A DNA stretch of 14,394 bases from FEN-1297 sp964498065 (GCA_964498065.1 CAZCFZ010000094.1:1-14394), one strand, 5' to 3'. Shown: positions 1-8,130, counted from the stretch's first letter. Notes: generated from the sequence alone by a model not told the origin. Numbers and translations are program-made.

Positions 1-360
1 TCATTATTAAATACTATGAAAGCTTCACCGGATTTAATGATTCAAGCCGATTCAATTAAAGCAAGAACGAATAATATTCTTCTTAAATTAACCGGGAACA
101 AAAGTTTAATAAATAGAAATATTAATACTTTGCCGTCAATAAGAGATCGCGTTCAGCAGATAATTTATGACGAATGGCAGTCTACTTCAGCGCCTACAAA
201 TACTCAGGAAAATGAGTATAATATAGCTGCCGATGAATTCACCCCGGTTCTTGCACAATTGAAAGAATTATTAAAGGTTGATATAGTTAATCTTCAAAAT
301 AAAATGGAATCAATCGGCGCTCCCTGGACACCAGGTGCAATTCCGGAATGGCATAAATGA
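1..360 (+). CDS. C-terminal end of a BNR/sortilin-repeat 'glycosyl hydrolase' type protein (5' truncated)
   Basis: The frame is open from base 1, so the ATG at 16 is most likely an internal methionine and the gene begins upstream of the window. The roughly 119 visible residues resemble the helical tail that follows the beta-propeller in large secreted BNR/VPS10-like proteins of Bacteroidota and relatives. The resemblance lies in an early segment reading IRDRVQQII, a short APT-containing turn, and then the helix LAQLKELLKVDIVNLQNKM before a closing Gly-Ala-Pro stretch. In that family this tail packs after a beta-sandwich; no catalytic role is known for it and none can be inferred here. No propeller repeat lies inside the window, so the family call rests on recalled similarity of the tail only. 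The gene ends convergent with recQ. Confidence 0.5.
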   Translation, partial: SLLNTMKASPDLMIQADSIKARTNNILLKLTGNKSLINRNINTLPSIRDRVQQIIYDEWQSTSAPTNTQENEYNIAADEFTPVLAQLKELLKVDIVNLQNKMESIGAPWTPGAIPEWHK

Positions 361-531
361 AATAAAGCTTAATAAGATTTTTTATTTAAGTCCTAAATAT
401 TTTGTAAAAATTTGAACTATGTATATTAAAATAAAAGACAGCGATTAAATCGGCTTGTATATAATTTTTCAATTTATTTAAAATAGCTAAGTCTGTTTAA
501 TTTTAATTAATTGCTTTTATAGAAGAAGTAA

Positions 532-1980
532 TTACACTTTGTTATTCAATGTGCAATTATCACAATTGTTGCAAACAGGTTCATCATTAAATCCGAAATA
601 TCCTGATATAAAAATCCTTCTGCATTTTTCTCCTCTGAAATAATTTACTACGGAGAGTAATTTTTTATTATCGCTAAGTAGTTTTCTCTTTAACTTTTCT
701 TCATTTAACAGCTCATCAGGCATTTCGTCAATGATATTTATATTATGATTTTCCAGAGATCCTTCTATAACTCCATATCGATCAAGCATTCCAATTGCAG
801 TTTCAATTCTAAAATCCTTACGATTTTTAAAATTCATTTGTTCACGAAGATGTTCAATTCCCTCAACAGAATTTACCGCATGAATATCCCTTTTTAACAG
901 ATCATAAAGCGCGGAATAAAAATCAGCACTGGGATTAGACCACTTAATAAATTCCATTTGAGTATACAGATCATCTTGATTATAAAGCAGCATACAAAGA
1001 GAATCTTTCCCGTCTCTTCCCGCCCGTCCTATTTCCTGGTAATAAGCCTCAATAGAAGAAGGAACTTCGGCATGAATAACAAACCGAATATCATGTTTGT
1101 CTATTCCCATTCCGAAAGCGTTTGTAGCAAGAATTAGCTTTTGTTTACCGGAGAGAAAATCTCTCTGCATTTGTTTCCGCAGTTTATCGGGCAGTTTTCC
1201 ATGATAAATGCCGTGATTATAACCATTGTCTTTTAATTTTTGTGAAAATTCTTCAAGTGTTTGAATTAAAGCAAAATATATAATACCGGAACCTGAGTAA
1301 TTATTTAGCACCGAAACAATTGCAGCATATTTTTCTTTTTCATCGAAAACATCAACTGCTTCAAGGCGGAGATTTGGGCGCTCAATCCCTTGATGAAAAA
1401 TTTTAATATCATCTTCACTAAGATTTAATTTTTCAATTATGTCTTTTTGAACTTCAGATGTAGCGGTTGCAGTAAGTGCAATTGTTAACGGATTATTCAT
1501 AATTTTTCTGAATTCACCTATGCGGGAATAATCCGGCCTGAAATCATGTCCCCATTCCGAAATACAATGAGCTTCATCAATGGCTAGTAATGAGATATCT
1601 GCCGATTTTATTTTATCGACAAATTCTTGTTTTCTAAATCTTTCAGGCGTTACGTATAAGAGTTTTATTTTTCCATCTGCAAAATCTTGAAGTCTTGAAT
1701 CACGTTCTTGTTTGGATACGGTAGAATTTATAAAATTAGCAGGAATCTTTTTCTTCCTTAATGCATCAACCTGATCCTGCATTAATGCTATTAGAGGACT
1801 TATAACAATTGTTCCGCCGTCAAAATACATTGCCGGAACTTGATAACATAACGACTTACCTCCGCCGGTAGGCATTAGAACCAGGCAATGCTTTTTTTCA
1901 TGTGTTATTCTATTAATGATTTCTTCCTGCAATCCGCGGAAAGAATCATAACCGAAATATTTTTTTAGTAATTCTATCAT
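532..1980 (-). CDS. recQ: Short RecQ-family ATP-dependent 3'-5' DNA helicase
   Basis: A 482-residue superfamily 2 helicase. Walker A PTGGGKS is at residues 37-43, DEAH with the RecQ-type aromatic-rich loop (CISEWGHDFRP) at 135-149, motif III ALTATAT at 168-174, and motif V/VI GMGID and QEIGRAGRDG at 290-324. The protein ends just after a zinc-binding site with Cys453 and the cluster CNNCDNC (Cys470, 473, 476). It therefore lacks the RQC winged-helix and HRDC domains of full-length RecQ (about 600 residues), and is closer in size to RecS-type proteins. About 110 residues between the helicase core and the first zinc cysteine include a predicted helical/winged-helix-like stretch, longer than in the classic enzyme. 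Its expected role is unwinding DNA during recombination and repair. The ATG at 1980 has no Shine-Dalgarno, but a TATCTTTG box lies 32 bp upstream. Confidence 0.93.
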   Translation of the reverse strand: MIELLKKYFGYDSFRGLQEEIINRITHEKKHCLVLMPTGGGKSLCYQVPAMYFDGGTIVISPLIALMQDQVDALRKKKIPANFINSTVSKQERDSRLQDFADGKIKLLYVTPERFRKQEFVDKIKSADISLLAIDEAHCISEWGHDFRPDYSRIGEFRKIMNNPLTIALTATATSEVQKDIIEKLNLSEDDIKIFHQGIERPNLRLEAVDVFDEKEKYAAIVSVLNNYSGSGIIYFALIQTLEEFSQKLKDNGYNHGIYHGKLPDKLRKQMQRDFLSGKQKLILATNAFGMGIDKHDIRFVIHAEVPSSIEAYYQEIGRAGRDGKDSLCMLLYNQDDLYTQMEFIKWSNPSADFYSALYDLLKRDIHAVNSVEGIEHLREQMNFKNRKDFRIETAIGMLDRYGVIEGSLENHNINIIDEMPDELLNEEKLKRKLLSDNKKLLSVVNYFRGEKCRRIFISGYFGFNDEPVCNNCDNCTLNNKV

Positions 1981-2011
1981 CTATTTTTTTAAAAATGAAA
2001 AAGTTAATATG

Positions 2012-2019
2012 CAAAGATA
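2012..2019 (-). promoter_or_regulatory. Putative -7 promoter box (TATCTTTG) for recQ
   Basis: On the minus strand the sequence reads TATCTTTG, an exact match to the Bacteroidota primary-sigma -7 consensus TAnnTTTG, 32 bp before the recQ ATG. No TTTG or TTG is found at the usual 19-21 bp upstream, so only half of the promoter is supported. Confidence 0.45.
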
Positions 2020-2083
2020 ATATTATGTTTTAAAAATTTATTTGTTTTAATTCATCTCTCTATTCATTTAATATTTTCATAAC

Positions 2084-2091
2084 TATCTTTG
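2084..2091 (+). promoter_or_regulatory. Putative -7 promoter box (TATCTTTG) for the MFS exporter
   Basis: This is the same octamer as the recQ box, on the plus strand in the same spacer, 34-50 bp before the possible starts of the exporter gene. A clear -33 TTTG is missing. Identical boxes facing outward in a 160-bp divergent spacer support a real bidirectional promoter region more than a single match would. Confidence 0.45.
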
Positions 2092-2140
2092 ATTGGTAAT
2101 TTAAATATTTTAAGCGGGGATCGTTATTCCAATAAAATTA

Positions 2141-3679
2141 TTGGGCAAGCAACATGGAAGTTTGAACAGGCGTCTGATTCTTTTTGCAATGATGCTTGCT
2201 AATTTTATGTCCGCTGTTGAAGCTACTATAGTAGCTACAGCAATTCCGACCATTGTTAGCAGCCTGGGAGGATTTACTCTTTTTACATGGGTATTTTCTG
2301 CGTTTCTTCTTACGCAGGGGGCCACCATCCCTCTTTACGGAAAATTATCCGATATTTATGGTAGAAAAAAAGTTTTCGCTTTCGGAGTCTTTTTGTTTAT
2401 TATTGGCTCTGCATTATGCGGATTTGCAAGAAGTATGTACGTGTTGATTCTTTTTAGAGCAATACAAGGAATTGGAGCAGGGGCAGTACTGCCGACAAGC
2501 CAAACTATTATAGGTGATATTTATAATCTTGAAGAACGCGCACGTGTGCAGGGATATCTGGGCAGCGTCTGGGGAATATCAGCTGTAATAGGACCTGCTA
2601 TAGGCGGAATTATTGTACAAAATTTTCATTGGGCATGGGTGTTTTTTATAAACATTCCCATCGGACTTATATGCGTTTTAACCACATATATATATTTCCA
2701 CGAAGATATTGAAAAAATAGGTTTTTCTTCAAGTAAGAAACTTGAATTTGAAAATAGGGAGATAACTACAAAAAGCCATAAGATTAAGATTGATTATGCC
2801 GGTTCCATGCTAATGATTTTTGCAATCTCGTGTTTACTTATACCTTTATTAGAAGTCGGAAGTGTGTGGGGGCTGACTGATATAAGGTTTATGGGTATGA
2901 TTTTTTTGTCAGTTATACTTTTTATTGTTTTCGGCTTTGTCGAGAAGAAAACTGAAAATCCTATTATCCCTTTTTCTTTGTTAAAATCATCTGTAATATT
3001 TTTCCCTAACTTAATTTCGTTAATAGTGGGTGTTGCAACTTTAGCGGTAAGTTCTATCATTCCGATGTTTGCACAAGGAGTTTTTGGTACAACAGCAATT
3101 GTGGCGGGATTTCTATTAGCTTCAATGTCCATTGGCTGGCCTTTGGCTTCCAGCATATCCGGTAAATTAATTATAAAAATGGGTTTTAGATTTACTGCCG
3201 TCTTAGGTGCATTTGTGCTTTTTGCCGGTTCATTGTTAATGCTTCTAATAAATCAACGTACAAGCCTGATGGAAATAGTCTTTTTTATTTTCATTATAGG
3301 GCTTGGACTCGGATTTTCTTCTACAGTATCGATTGTTGTTGTGCAGCATGTTGTACCCTGGGCAAAAAGAGGGGTGGCAACGAGTTCCAATTCATTTATG
3401 AGAATGCTCGGAAGTACTTTCGGTGCTACATTGTTCGGCGGATTATTGAATTTTCATATTAGTGCTAATTTGCCGGCTTCTCAAAAAAGTCTGGATATAA
3501 TAAAAATATTAATAGATCCTGTGCAAAGAATTAAATATCGATCTTCATTTATTATAGAATTAAAAAATGTTTTAGCCGGAGCAGCACATAGTGTATATTT
3601 TTATTTAGCCCTAATTGTTTTTCTCGGAATAATTGTCGCTTATTTTGTCCCGAAAGAGGTTAAAGAAGAAAGTGTTTGA
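2141..3679 (+). CDS. DHA2-type MFS multidrug exporter, 14 transmembrane segments
   Basis: About 512 very hydrophobic residues with the signatures of the 14-TM drug:H+ antiporter (DHA2/EmrB) branch of the major facilitator superfamily. The first helix carries the motif around AVEATIVATAIP (residues 25-36). Loop 2-3 motif A reads GKLSDIYGRKK (67-77). Motif B has Arg106 in FRAIQGIGAG, and antiporter motif C is GPAIGG (151-156). A long charged cytoplasmic loop sits around residues 187-218. The inferred role is proton-driven export of toxic compounds; the substrate cannot be read. There is no in-frame ATG near the N-terminus. TTG at 2141 has no ribosome binding site, while ATT at 2126 follows a GGGGA at 2117-2120 by a normal distance, so the true start may be 2126. 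No emrA-like adaptor or outer-membrane partner is adjacent. Confidence 0.88.
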   Translation: MGKQHGSLNRRLILFAMMLANFMSAVEATIVATAIPTIVSSLGGFTLFTWVFSAFLLTQGATIPLYGKLSDIYGRKKVFAFGVFLFIIGSALCGFARSMYVLILFRAIQGIGAGAVLPTSQTIIGDIYNLEERARVQGYLGSVWGISAVIGPAIGGIIVQNFHWAWVFFINIPIGLICVLTTYIYFHEDIEKIGFSSSKKLEFENREITTKSHKIKIDYAGSMLMIFAISCLLIPLLEVGSVWGLTDIRFMGMIFLSVILFIVFGFVEKKTENPIIPFSLLKSSVIFFPNLISLIVGVATLAVSSIIPMFAQGVFGTTAIVAGFLLASMSIGWPLASSISGKLIIKMGFRFTAVLGAFVLFAGSLLMLLINQRTSLMEIVFFIFIIGLGLGFSSTVSIVVVQHVVPWAKRGVATSSNSFMRMLGSTFGATLFGGLLNFHISANLPASQKSLDIIKILIDPVQRIKYRSSFIIELKNVLAGAAHSVYFYLALIVFLGIIVAYFVPKEVKEESV

Positions 3680-3723
3680 AAAGCAATAAATATTATTATT
3701 AAAAATTTAAAATTATTTGTCAG

Positions 3724-3772
3724 ATATTCGATACATGATCCTGATTACCTGATTTAATCCGAAATCGAATAT
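3724..3772. repeat. Inverted repeat between convergent genes
   Basis: Nine-base perfect arms (ATATTCGAT at 3724-3732, ATCGAATAT at 3764-3772) are separated by 31 bases, between the stops of the exporter and the stomatin gene. On the minus strand the second arm is followed within 10-20 bases by an A/T-rich stretch, so it could help end the stomatin transcript. The stem is AT-rich and no solid U-run follows directly, so terminator function is uncertain. Just right of it, CAGTATC-CAGAATC-TAGCAGA is a degenerate 7-base repetition. Confidence 0.35.
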
Positions 3773-3807
3773 TCAGTATCCAGAATCTAGCAGATAATCA
3801 TTTATTT

Positions 3808-4569
3808 CTATTCCTTCTTCATCTTTTCAATAAAAGGCGTAATCAAATCGATCGGTACCGGGAATAATATAGTAGAATTTTTATCAGACGAAATTTCAGT
3901 TAATGTTTGAAGAAATCTTAACTGAATAGCGACCGGGAATTTCTGAATAACTTCGGCGGCTTCCGAAAGTTTTTGGCTTGCCTGGAATTCTCCTTCTGCA
4001 TTTATAATTTTGGCTCTTCTTTCTCTTTCTGCCTGAGCCTGTATTGCAATTGCACGCTGCATTTCCGGCGGTAAATCAACTTGTTTAACTTCTACAGCAG
4101 TTACTTTAATTCCCCAAGGTTCAGTCTGTTCGTCAATTATCTGTTGAAGCTCCCTATTAATTTTTTCTCGTTCGGCTAAAATTTCATCCAATTGAGATTG
4201 ACCCAAAATACTTCGTAGTGTTGTCTGGGAAATCTGCGAAGTAGCAAATAAATAGTCAACAACTTCTACAACAGCTTTCTCTGCTTGAACAACTCGAAAA
4301 TATACAACGGCATTAACTTTTAAGGAAACATTGTCTTTGGTAATAATATCCTGCGGCGGCACATCCATTACGACTGTACGTAAACTTACTTTAACCATCC
4401 GGTCAACAATAGGCCATAAAAAAATAATACCCGGGCCTTTGGTTTCTATGAGCCTTCCCAGTCTAAAAATTACTCCGCGTTCGTATTCCCTGAGAATTTT
4501 TATTGCATTTGCCAGGATAAAGATTACAAATAAAATTAATATTACAACGTAAACCGATACTTCTTGCAT
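3808..4569 (-). CDS. Stomatin/slipin family SPFH membrane protein
   Basis: A 253-residue protein with one N-terminal membrane segment (residues 5-24), followed by an SPFH/Band 7 domain (about 25-190). The family features REYERGVIFRLGR (27-39) and GPGIIFLWPIVD (45-56) are clear, as are the stretch around PPQDIITKDNV (71-81) and the helical AERERRAKIINAEGE (180-193). Length and layout match prokaryotic slipins, which oligomerise in the membrane and partner with NfeD proteases. The gene follows nfeD after a 31-bp gap and has a perfect GGAGGT (4574-4579) four bases before its ATG, which fixes the start. The pair forms the classic stomatin operon with its partner protein; the cleaved C-terminal hydrophobic stretch known from archaeal stomatin is visible near residues 233-247 (STILFPVPIDLITPF). 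Confidence 0.93.
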   Translation of the reverse strand: MQEVSVYVVILILFVIFILANAIKILREYERGVIFRLGRLIETKGPGIIFLWPIVDRMVKVSLRTVVMDVPPQDIITKDNVSLKVNAVVYFRVVQAEKAVVEVVDYLFATSQISQTTLRSILGQSQLDEILAEREKINRELQQIIDEQTEPWGIKVTAVEVKQVDLPPEMQRAIAIQAQAERERRAKIINAEGEFQASQKLSEAAEVIQKFPVAIQLRFLQTLTEISSDKNSTILFPVPIDLITPFIEKMKKE

Positions 4570-4600
4570 AAATACCTCCGATATTGTCGTTTAAATTTTC

Positions 4601-5884
4601 TTATGCCTTTTTAATTTTTAAGAGAAGATTAGAAATTTCCGTAACGATAACTTTACTGCCTTTTAAAATTTTTCCTTCGGTACTAACCGCACGCCAAATT
4701 TCGCCGTGCACTTTAATCTGGCCTGAGGGATCCAGATCTGAAATGGCTACTCCAATTTCATTTAATAATCCTTCTTTGCCTGTTTTAGGCTTTCTTGTTT
4801 GTGCTTTTATTCCTATACCGATTACAAAAGTGAAGAATAAAATTGTTAAAATTGTTACGGCTGCAATTATCTGCCAGGAAATATGAAGAACTTCAAAGCC
4901 CGAATTTGTTTTTATCAGCATTAAAGATCCCAATACCAAACAAATTACTCCTCCTATTGTTAATAAACCGTGACTTACGATTTTTACTTCTAAAATGAAA
5001 AGTATAATTCCAAAAATTATTAAAGCCAAACCCGCATAATTAATCGGGAGAGTATGCATAGAATAAAATGCTAATACAAGGCTTATTACACCAACAACAC
5101 CGGGAAAAATTGAGCCCGGATTATATAATTCAAAGAGTAAACCGTAAAATCCTAGCATTAATAAAATATATGCAATGTTGGGATCGCTCAATATACTTAA
5201 TAATTTCTGCTGAAAGCTCATATCGACATAAACTACTTGAGCATTTTTTGTATGTAAAGTCTCAGTTCCGCTAACCGTTTGGATTTCTTTACCGTCGATT
5301 TTATCCAGAAGATCTTCCATGTTACTAGCAATTAAATTAATAACGTTTAATTTTAAAGCTTCTGTTTCCGTTATCGATACACTTTGCCTAACGGCTTCTT
5401 CTGCCCACTTTACATTTCTATTCCTTTGTTTACTTATTGCCCTTATAAATGCGGCGGCATCATTTGTTACTTTTTCCGTCATAGTCGAGTCCATCTTACC
5501 TTGCAGCGTAACTGGGTGAGCAGCTCCGATGTTAGTTCCGGGAGCCATCGCAGCAATATTGGCGGATAAAGTAATGAATACACCTGCTGAGGCAGCACGG
5601 GATCCGGGCGGATAAACGTAAACAACTACGGGAACAGGAGAGCGTAATATATCCGAAACTATCATTCGTGTGGATTCTAATAATCCGCCGGGAGTATTTA
5701 GTTGAAGTACCAGACATTCGGCATTCGTTTTTACAGCCTGCTGAATTCCATATTGAATGTAATCTGTTGCAGCCGGATTTATTGCTCCGTCAAGTGTTAT
5801 TACAATCACTTTATTTTGGGCATTTATCCGCAAAACGGATAAAAACAACCACAAAAAAAGGAAAGCAAAGTAACGCATGTCCAT
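4601..5884 (-). CDS. nfeD: NfeD-type membrane-bound ClpP-class serine protease
   Basis: A 427-residue protein. An N-terminal signal sequence ends near residue 22 (INA|QN). A ClpP-fold protease domain spans about 25-225, with LNTPGG at 62-67, the catalytic-serine motif AASAG (Ser99) and Lys138 in TEKVTND as the probable Ser-Lys dyad. Four to five membrane helices follow (about 240-360), and a C-terminal soluble NfeD OB-fold ends at GKILKGSKVIVTEI. Homologues cleave the hydrophobic C-terminus of the stomatin partner, which is encoded immediately downstream here. This is the long form; many genomes carry only the short NfeD domain. The start is ambiguous: ATG at 5884, or ATG at 5878 two codons inside. 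The latter follows a GGGGATGG stretch at better ribosome-binding distance. Confidence 0.92.
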   Translation of the reverse strand: MDMRYFAFLFLWLFLSVLRINAQNKVIVITLDGAINPAATDYIQYGIQQAVKTNAECLVLQLNTPGGLLESTRMIVSDILRSPVPVVVYVYPPGSRAASAGVFITLSANIAAMAPGTNIGAAHPVTLQGKMDSTMTEKVTNDAAAFIRAISKQRNRNVKWAEEAVRQSVSITETEALKLNVINLIASNMEDLLDKIDGKEIQTVSGTETLHTKNAQVVYVDMSFQQKLLSILSDPNIAYILLMLGFYGLLFELYNPGSIFPGVVGVISLVLAFYSMHTLPINYAGLALIIFGIILFILEVKIVSHGLLTIGGVICLVLGSLMLIKTNSGFEVLHISWQIIAAVTILTILFFTFVIGIGIKAQTRKPKTGKEGLLNEIGVAISDLDPSGQIKVHGEIWRAVSTEGKILKGSKVIVTEISNLLLKIKKA

Positions 5885-6295
5885 CCCCGCGGAAGTTATT
5901 CAATTAAAACTTATATAAAAAATAGATGTTAAGCAAGAGTTAATTATTGAGTTGGAAGATCAAAAAATTCATATTAATTCAATTTGTTAATTTGATGCTT
6001 TTATTCCATAAAGTAAGTAATTACAGCTAAAGTGCTACTCATCATTTTTCTATTCAAATATTCCATATATATTCTACAAGCATGAGAAACAAAAGTTAGG
6101 ATAATTAAGAAAAATTATATAATTTCAATTTCTTCAAATCTATTTCACTTTGATATTCTTATTTTTGTTCTGATTGATTGTAATTACTTGTTCTTTTACT
6201 TGCAATAGGCAGAATAACGATATTTAAGTGTTTTGCTCATGCATTAAATTGCGGGTATTCAAAATGAAATTTAATAATAATCGGGAGGTAGTTAA
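5885..6295. other. 411-bp divergent spacer without a convincing gene
   Basis: This spacer separates minus-strand nfeD from the plus-strand lipoprotein operon and is strongly AT-rich. No coding frame with family resemblance or a good ribosome binding site was seen. It holds a plus-strand TATTTTTG at 6160-6167, matching TAnnTTTG but without a clear -33 box and 129 bp from the next start. Two copies of the palindrome GTAATTAC occur (6017-6024 and 6180-6187). The GGGAGGT at 6283-6289 is the ribosome binding site of the lipoprotein gene. Confidence 0.6.
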
Positions 6296-6757
6296 ATGAA
6301 ATCAATTAAATATCTGGCATTTCTATCTTTGCTGCTGCTGCCGGCTTGTTCAGCCTTAATTCTTAAGCCTGCGGATTTTGCATGGCCTGTCGAATCAGTA
6401 CTTCAAATTGACAGTACCGGAAATGTACATATTCAAAGATATTCACTTTCTTTTAACACTGAAAATCTATTTTATAAAGAAACAAAAGATTCATCGGCAT
6501 ATAAAAATCAACAGCTTAGAGTTATTCGTAATACAAAAGGCCTTTATTTTATGGTAGCAAATAACTTTAAGAATGTTTATGTATTCAAAGTTGATGACGG
6601 TGCGTTTCGCCTGGATAATAAAATTGAAATTTCCGATACTACCGGAATACAAAATCCGGCATTTAATCAAAGGCCCCCATATATCCAATTGATTTATGAA
6701 GGTAAAAAAGTTAATTTGACTGCAAGCGGAATTGCAAAAGAGGAGGATAAGAAATGA
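6296..6757 (+). CDS. Small lipoprotein of unknown function
   Basis: A 153-residue protein with a basic N-terminus (MKSIK), a leucine-rich core and a lipobox LPAC with lipidated Cys18, followed by Ser-Ala. The +2 residue is not Asp, so outer-membrane sorting is plausible. The mature part looks beta-rich: alternating hydrophobic/polar stretches, several aromatic residues (YSLSF, LYFMVANNF, YVFKV, YIQLIY) and a lysine-rich end. I do not recognise a family. The start is well fixed by GGGAGGT six bases upstream. The stop overlaps the ATG of the next gene (ATGA at 6754-6757), so the two are translationally coupled and probably work together at the envelope. Confidence 0.8.
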   Translation: MKSIKYLAFLSLLLLPACSALILKPADFAWPVESVLQIDSTGNVHIQRYSLSFNTENLFYKETKDSSAYKNQQLRVIRNTKGLYFMVANNFKNVYVFKVDDGAFRLDNKIEISDTTGIQNPAFNQRPPYIQLIYEGKKVNLTASGIAKEEDKK

Positions 6758-8010
6758 AAAGAATAAATATTTTTATGATGTTTTTACTTCTTTTGATTGC
6801 CTCGACTAATCTTATTTTTGCGCAGCAAGATTACCAAATAGTACAAAATTTCAAAGCAAAGCAGCAGCAGATTCAGGATTCTATTAAAACTGCTTCGTCA
6901 TTGGAACAGCTTAAAAAGATTCATATCCAAATTGACCGGTTTGAAAATGAATTTATAGCGCACAAAAGTCTGTTAGACCAAAGCCTCTATCCGGATAACT
7001 TCAATACAACAATAGAAAAGCTGAACAATCAATTAAATTTAAGGGAACAAGATTATACACAGATTACAACTTTGCAGGTTCAGGTTTCTCAAATGAAAGT
7101 TCAAATTGATTCATTAAATTTAAAGAGTGCGATACTAATCAACCAGATACAGCAAATGCAGGAAGAAAGAAGTAAGGATAAGGCGACAATAGCAAGACTG
7201 GAAAAAAATATAAATGAGCTTCGCTATTCTTTACATAAAAGAGATAGACTTGTAATGACTATGCTTGACAGTTTAATCCCCCCGTCAATTGTTGAGGGAG
7301 GAAAGCTTACTTCAACTGAAAAAAATGAAATATATTCCAAAGCCAAGAAGAATGATATAATATATAATATTAAAAAATCCATTAACGATAATATTAAATT
7401 TCTTGAAGTGACATCTCTTAACTTGACTGATATTGAATCTATACAAAAACAACAACATGATTTTTTAAAGTTGTGGCGGGGAATAGGTCCGCAAATTTTG
7501 GATATATATTCCGCTCATAAGCAGAATGTAAAAAATATGAAAGAAATAGATTCTGCGTTTGTATCATGGCACGAAGCAATAAAGCAGGAAGTTTGGAATT
7601 CAATTAGAAAAATCTACAGCGATCATGGAATCAATTTAACCGGATTCTCAAACGGTGAACAGTTTACCGAAATATTAACAGGTTTTATTTCCGATGAAAT
7701 AAAAAATGCCGATGCTGATATTGAAGGATCCAGAAAAGTATATAAAAGATTTGCCGACAGTGTTTGGTTTGTGAATGTAAAACCCACATGGATTCCTTAT
7801 TTAATTAACAATAAAATGTTAACAAATACCCAGGCGGATGTCATCAATATTAAAGTATCTCAATGGCAAAGTGCGGTAATTCCAAGTCCGTTTAACTGGT
7901 TATACGTAGTCATTGCCATATTGGTAATATTTATAGTTATCCTGCTATTTAAATTTAATTCCGCTAAAAAGGAATTGGTAAAACCGGAAGAAAATACTAA
8001 AAAAGAGTAA
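6754..8010 (+). CDS. Secreted coiled-coil protein with C-terminal membrane anchor, function unknown
   Basis: A 418-residue protein. A signal peptide ends near residue 23 (IFA|QQD). A long helical, Gln/Lys/Glu-rich region (about 28-165) has heptad-like Leu/Ile spacing and probably forms a coiled coil. A central helical domain with several Trp residues (about 185-370) follows, then one membrane helix (about 382-400) and a lysine-rich 18-residue tail. By the positive-inside rule the tail is cytoplasmic and the bulk periplasmic. AGGAGG at 6741-6746, inside the end of the lipoprotein gene, serves its ATG. I do not recognise a family; the architecture would suit an inner-membrane-anchored scaffold reaching toward the outer-membrane lipoprotein encoded just before it, but that is inference. 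A strong hairpin lies 55 bp downstream. Confidence 0.8.
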   Translation: MKRINIFMMFLLLLIASTNLIFAQQDYQIVQNFKAKQQQIQDSIKTASSLEQLKKIHIQIDRFENEFIAHKSLLDQSLYPDNFNTTIEKLNNQLNLREQDYTQITTLQVQVSQMKVQIDSLNLKSAILINQIQQMQEERSKDKATIARLEKNINELRYSLHKRDRLVMTMLDSLIPPSIVEGGKLTSTEKNEIYSKAKKNDIIYNIKKSINDNIKFLEVTSLNLTDIESIQKQQHDFLKLWRGIGPQILDIYSAHKQNVKNMKEIDSAFVSWHEAIKQEVWNSIRKIYSDHGINLTGFSNGEQFTEILTGFISDEIKNADADIEGSRKVYKRFADSVWFVNVKPTWIPYLINNKMLTNTQADVINIKVSQWQSAVIPSPFNWLYVVIAILVIFIVILLFKFNSAKKELVKPEENTKKE

Positions 8011-8064
8011 ATTCAAAAATATTATTAGCCGTGTTTATTGAAATATCTGTAGGTGAAAGACCGG

Positions 8065-8130
8065 AGAAATTTGACTCACGAAATATGATAAAAAATTTAA
8101 TTCGAATTATTGTGAGTCAAATTTCTTTTT
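8065..8130 (+). terminator. Long perfect hairpin with T-run after the lipoprotein/coiled-coil operon
   Basis: Arms of 15 perfectly complementary bases (8065-8079 and 8112-8126, AGAAATTTGACTCAC and its complement) enclose a 32-base loop, and the right arm runs into TTTTT (8126-8130). The loop contains a second perfect palindrome, TAATTCGAATTA (8098-8109). The T-run is only on the plus-strand side, so it fits termination of the 6296-8010 transcript. The loop is large for a standard intrinsic terminator. Confidence 0.7.

Noticed and set aside
355..395. Possible terminator for the first gene from AAATAAA and TTTATTT around 359-388
   Set aside because: The stem would be only A-T pairs and short; any AT-rich spacer shows this.
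5068..5907. Several open frames of 60-100 codons antisense to nfeD, and similar ones antisense to the exporter, citF and the PrpD-like gene
   Set aside because: They mirror the codons of the well-supported gene, lack ribosome binding sites and show no family features.
526..6189. Three copies of the palindrome GTAATTAC in an AAGTAATTACA context (526-536, 6015-6025, and in reverse 6179-6189) as a regulator binding site
   Set aside because: The octamer is AT-rich and one or so chance hits are expected in this window; one copy overlaps the end of recQ, and the copies have no common position relative to genes.
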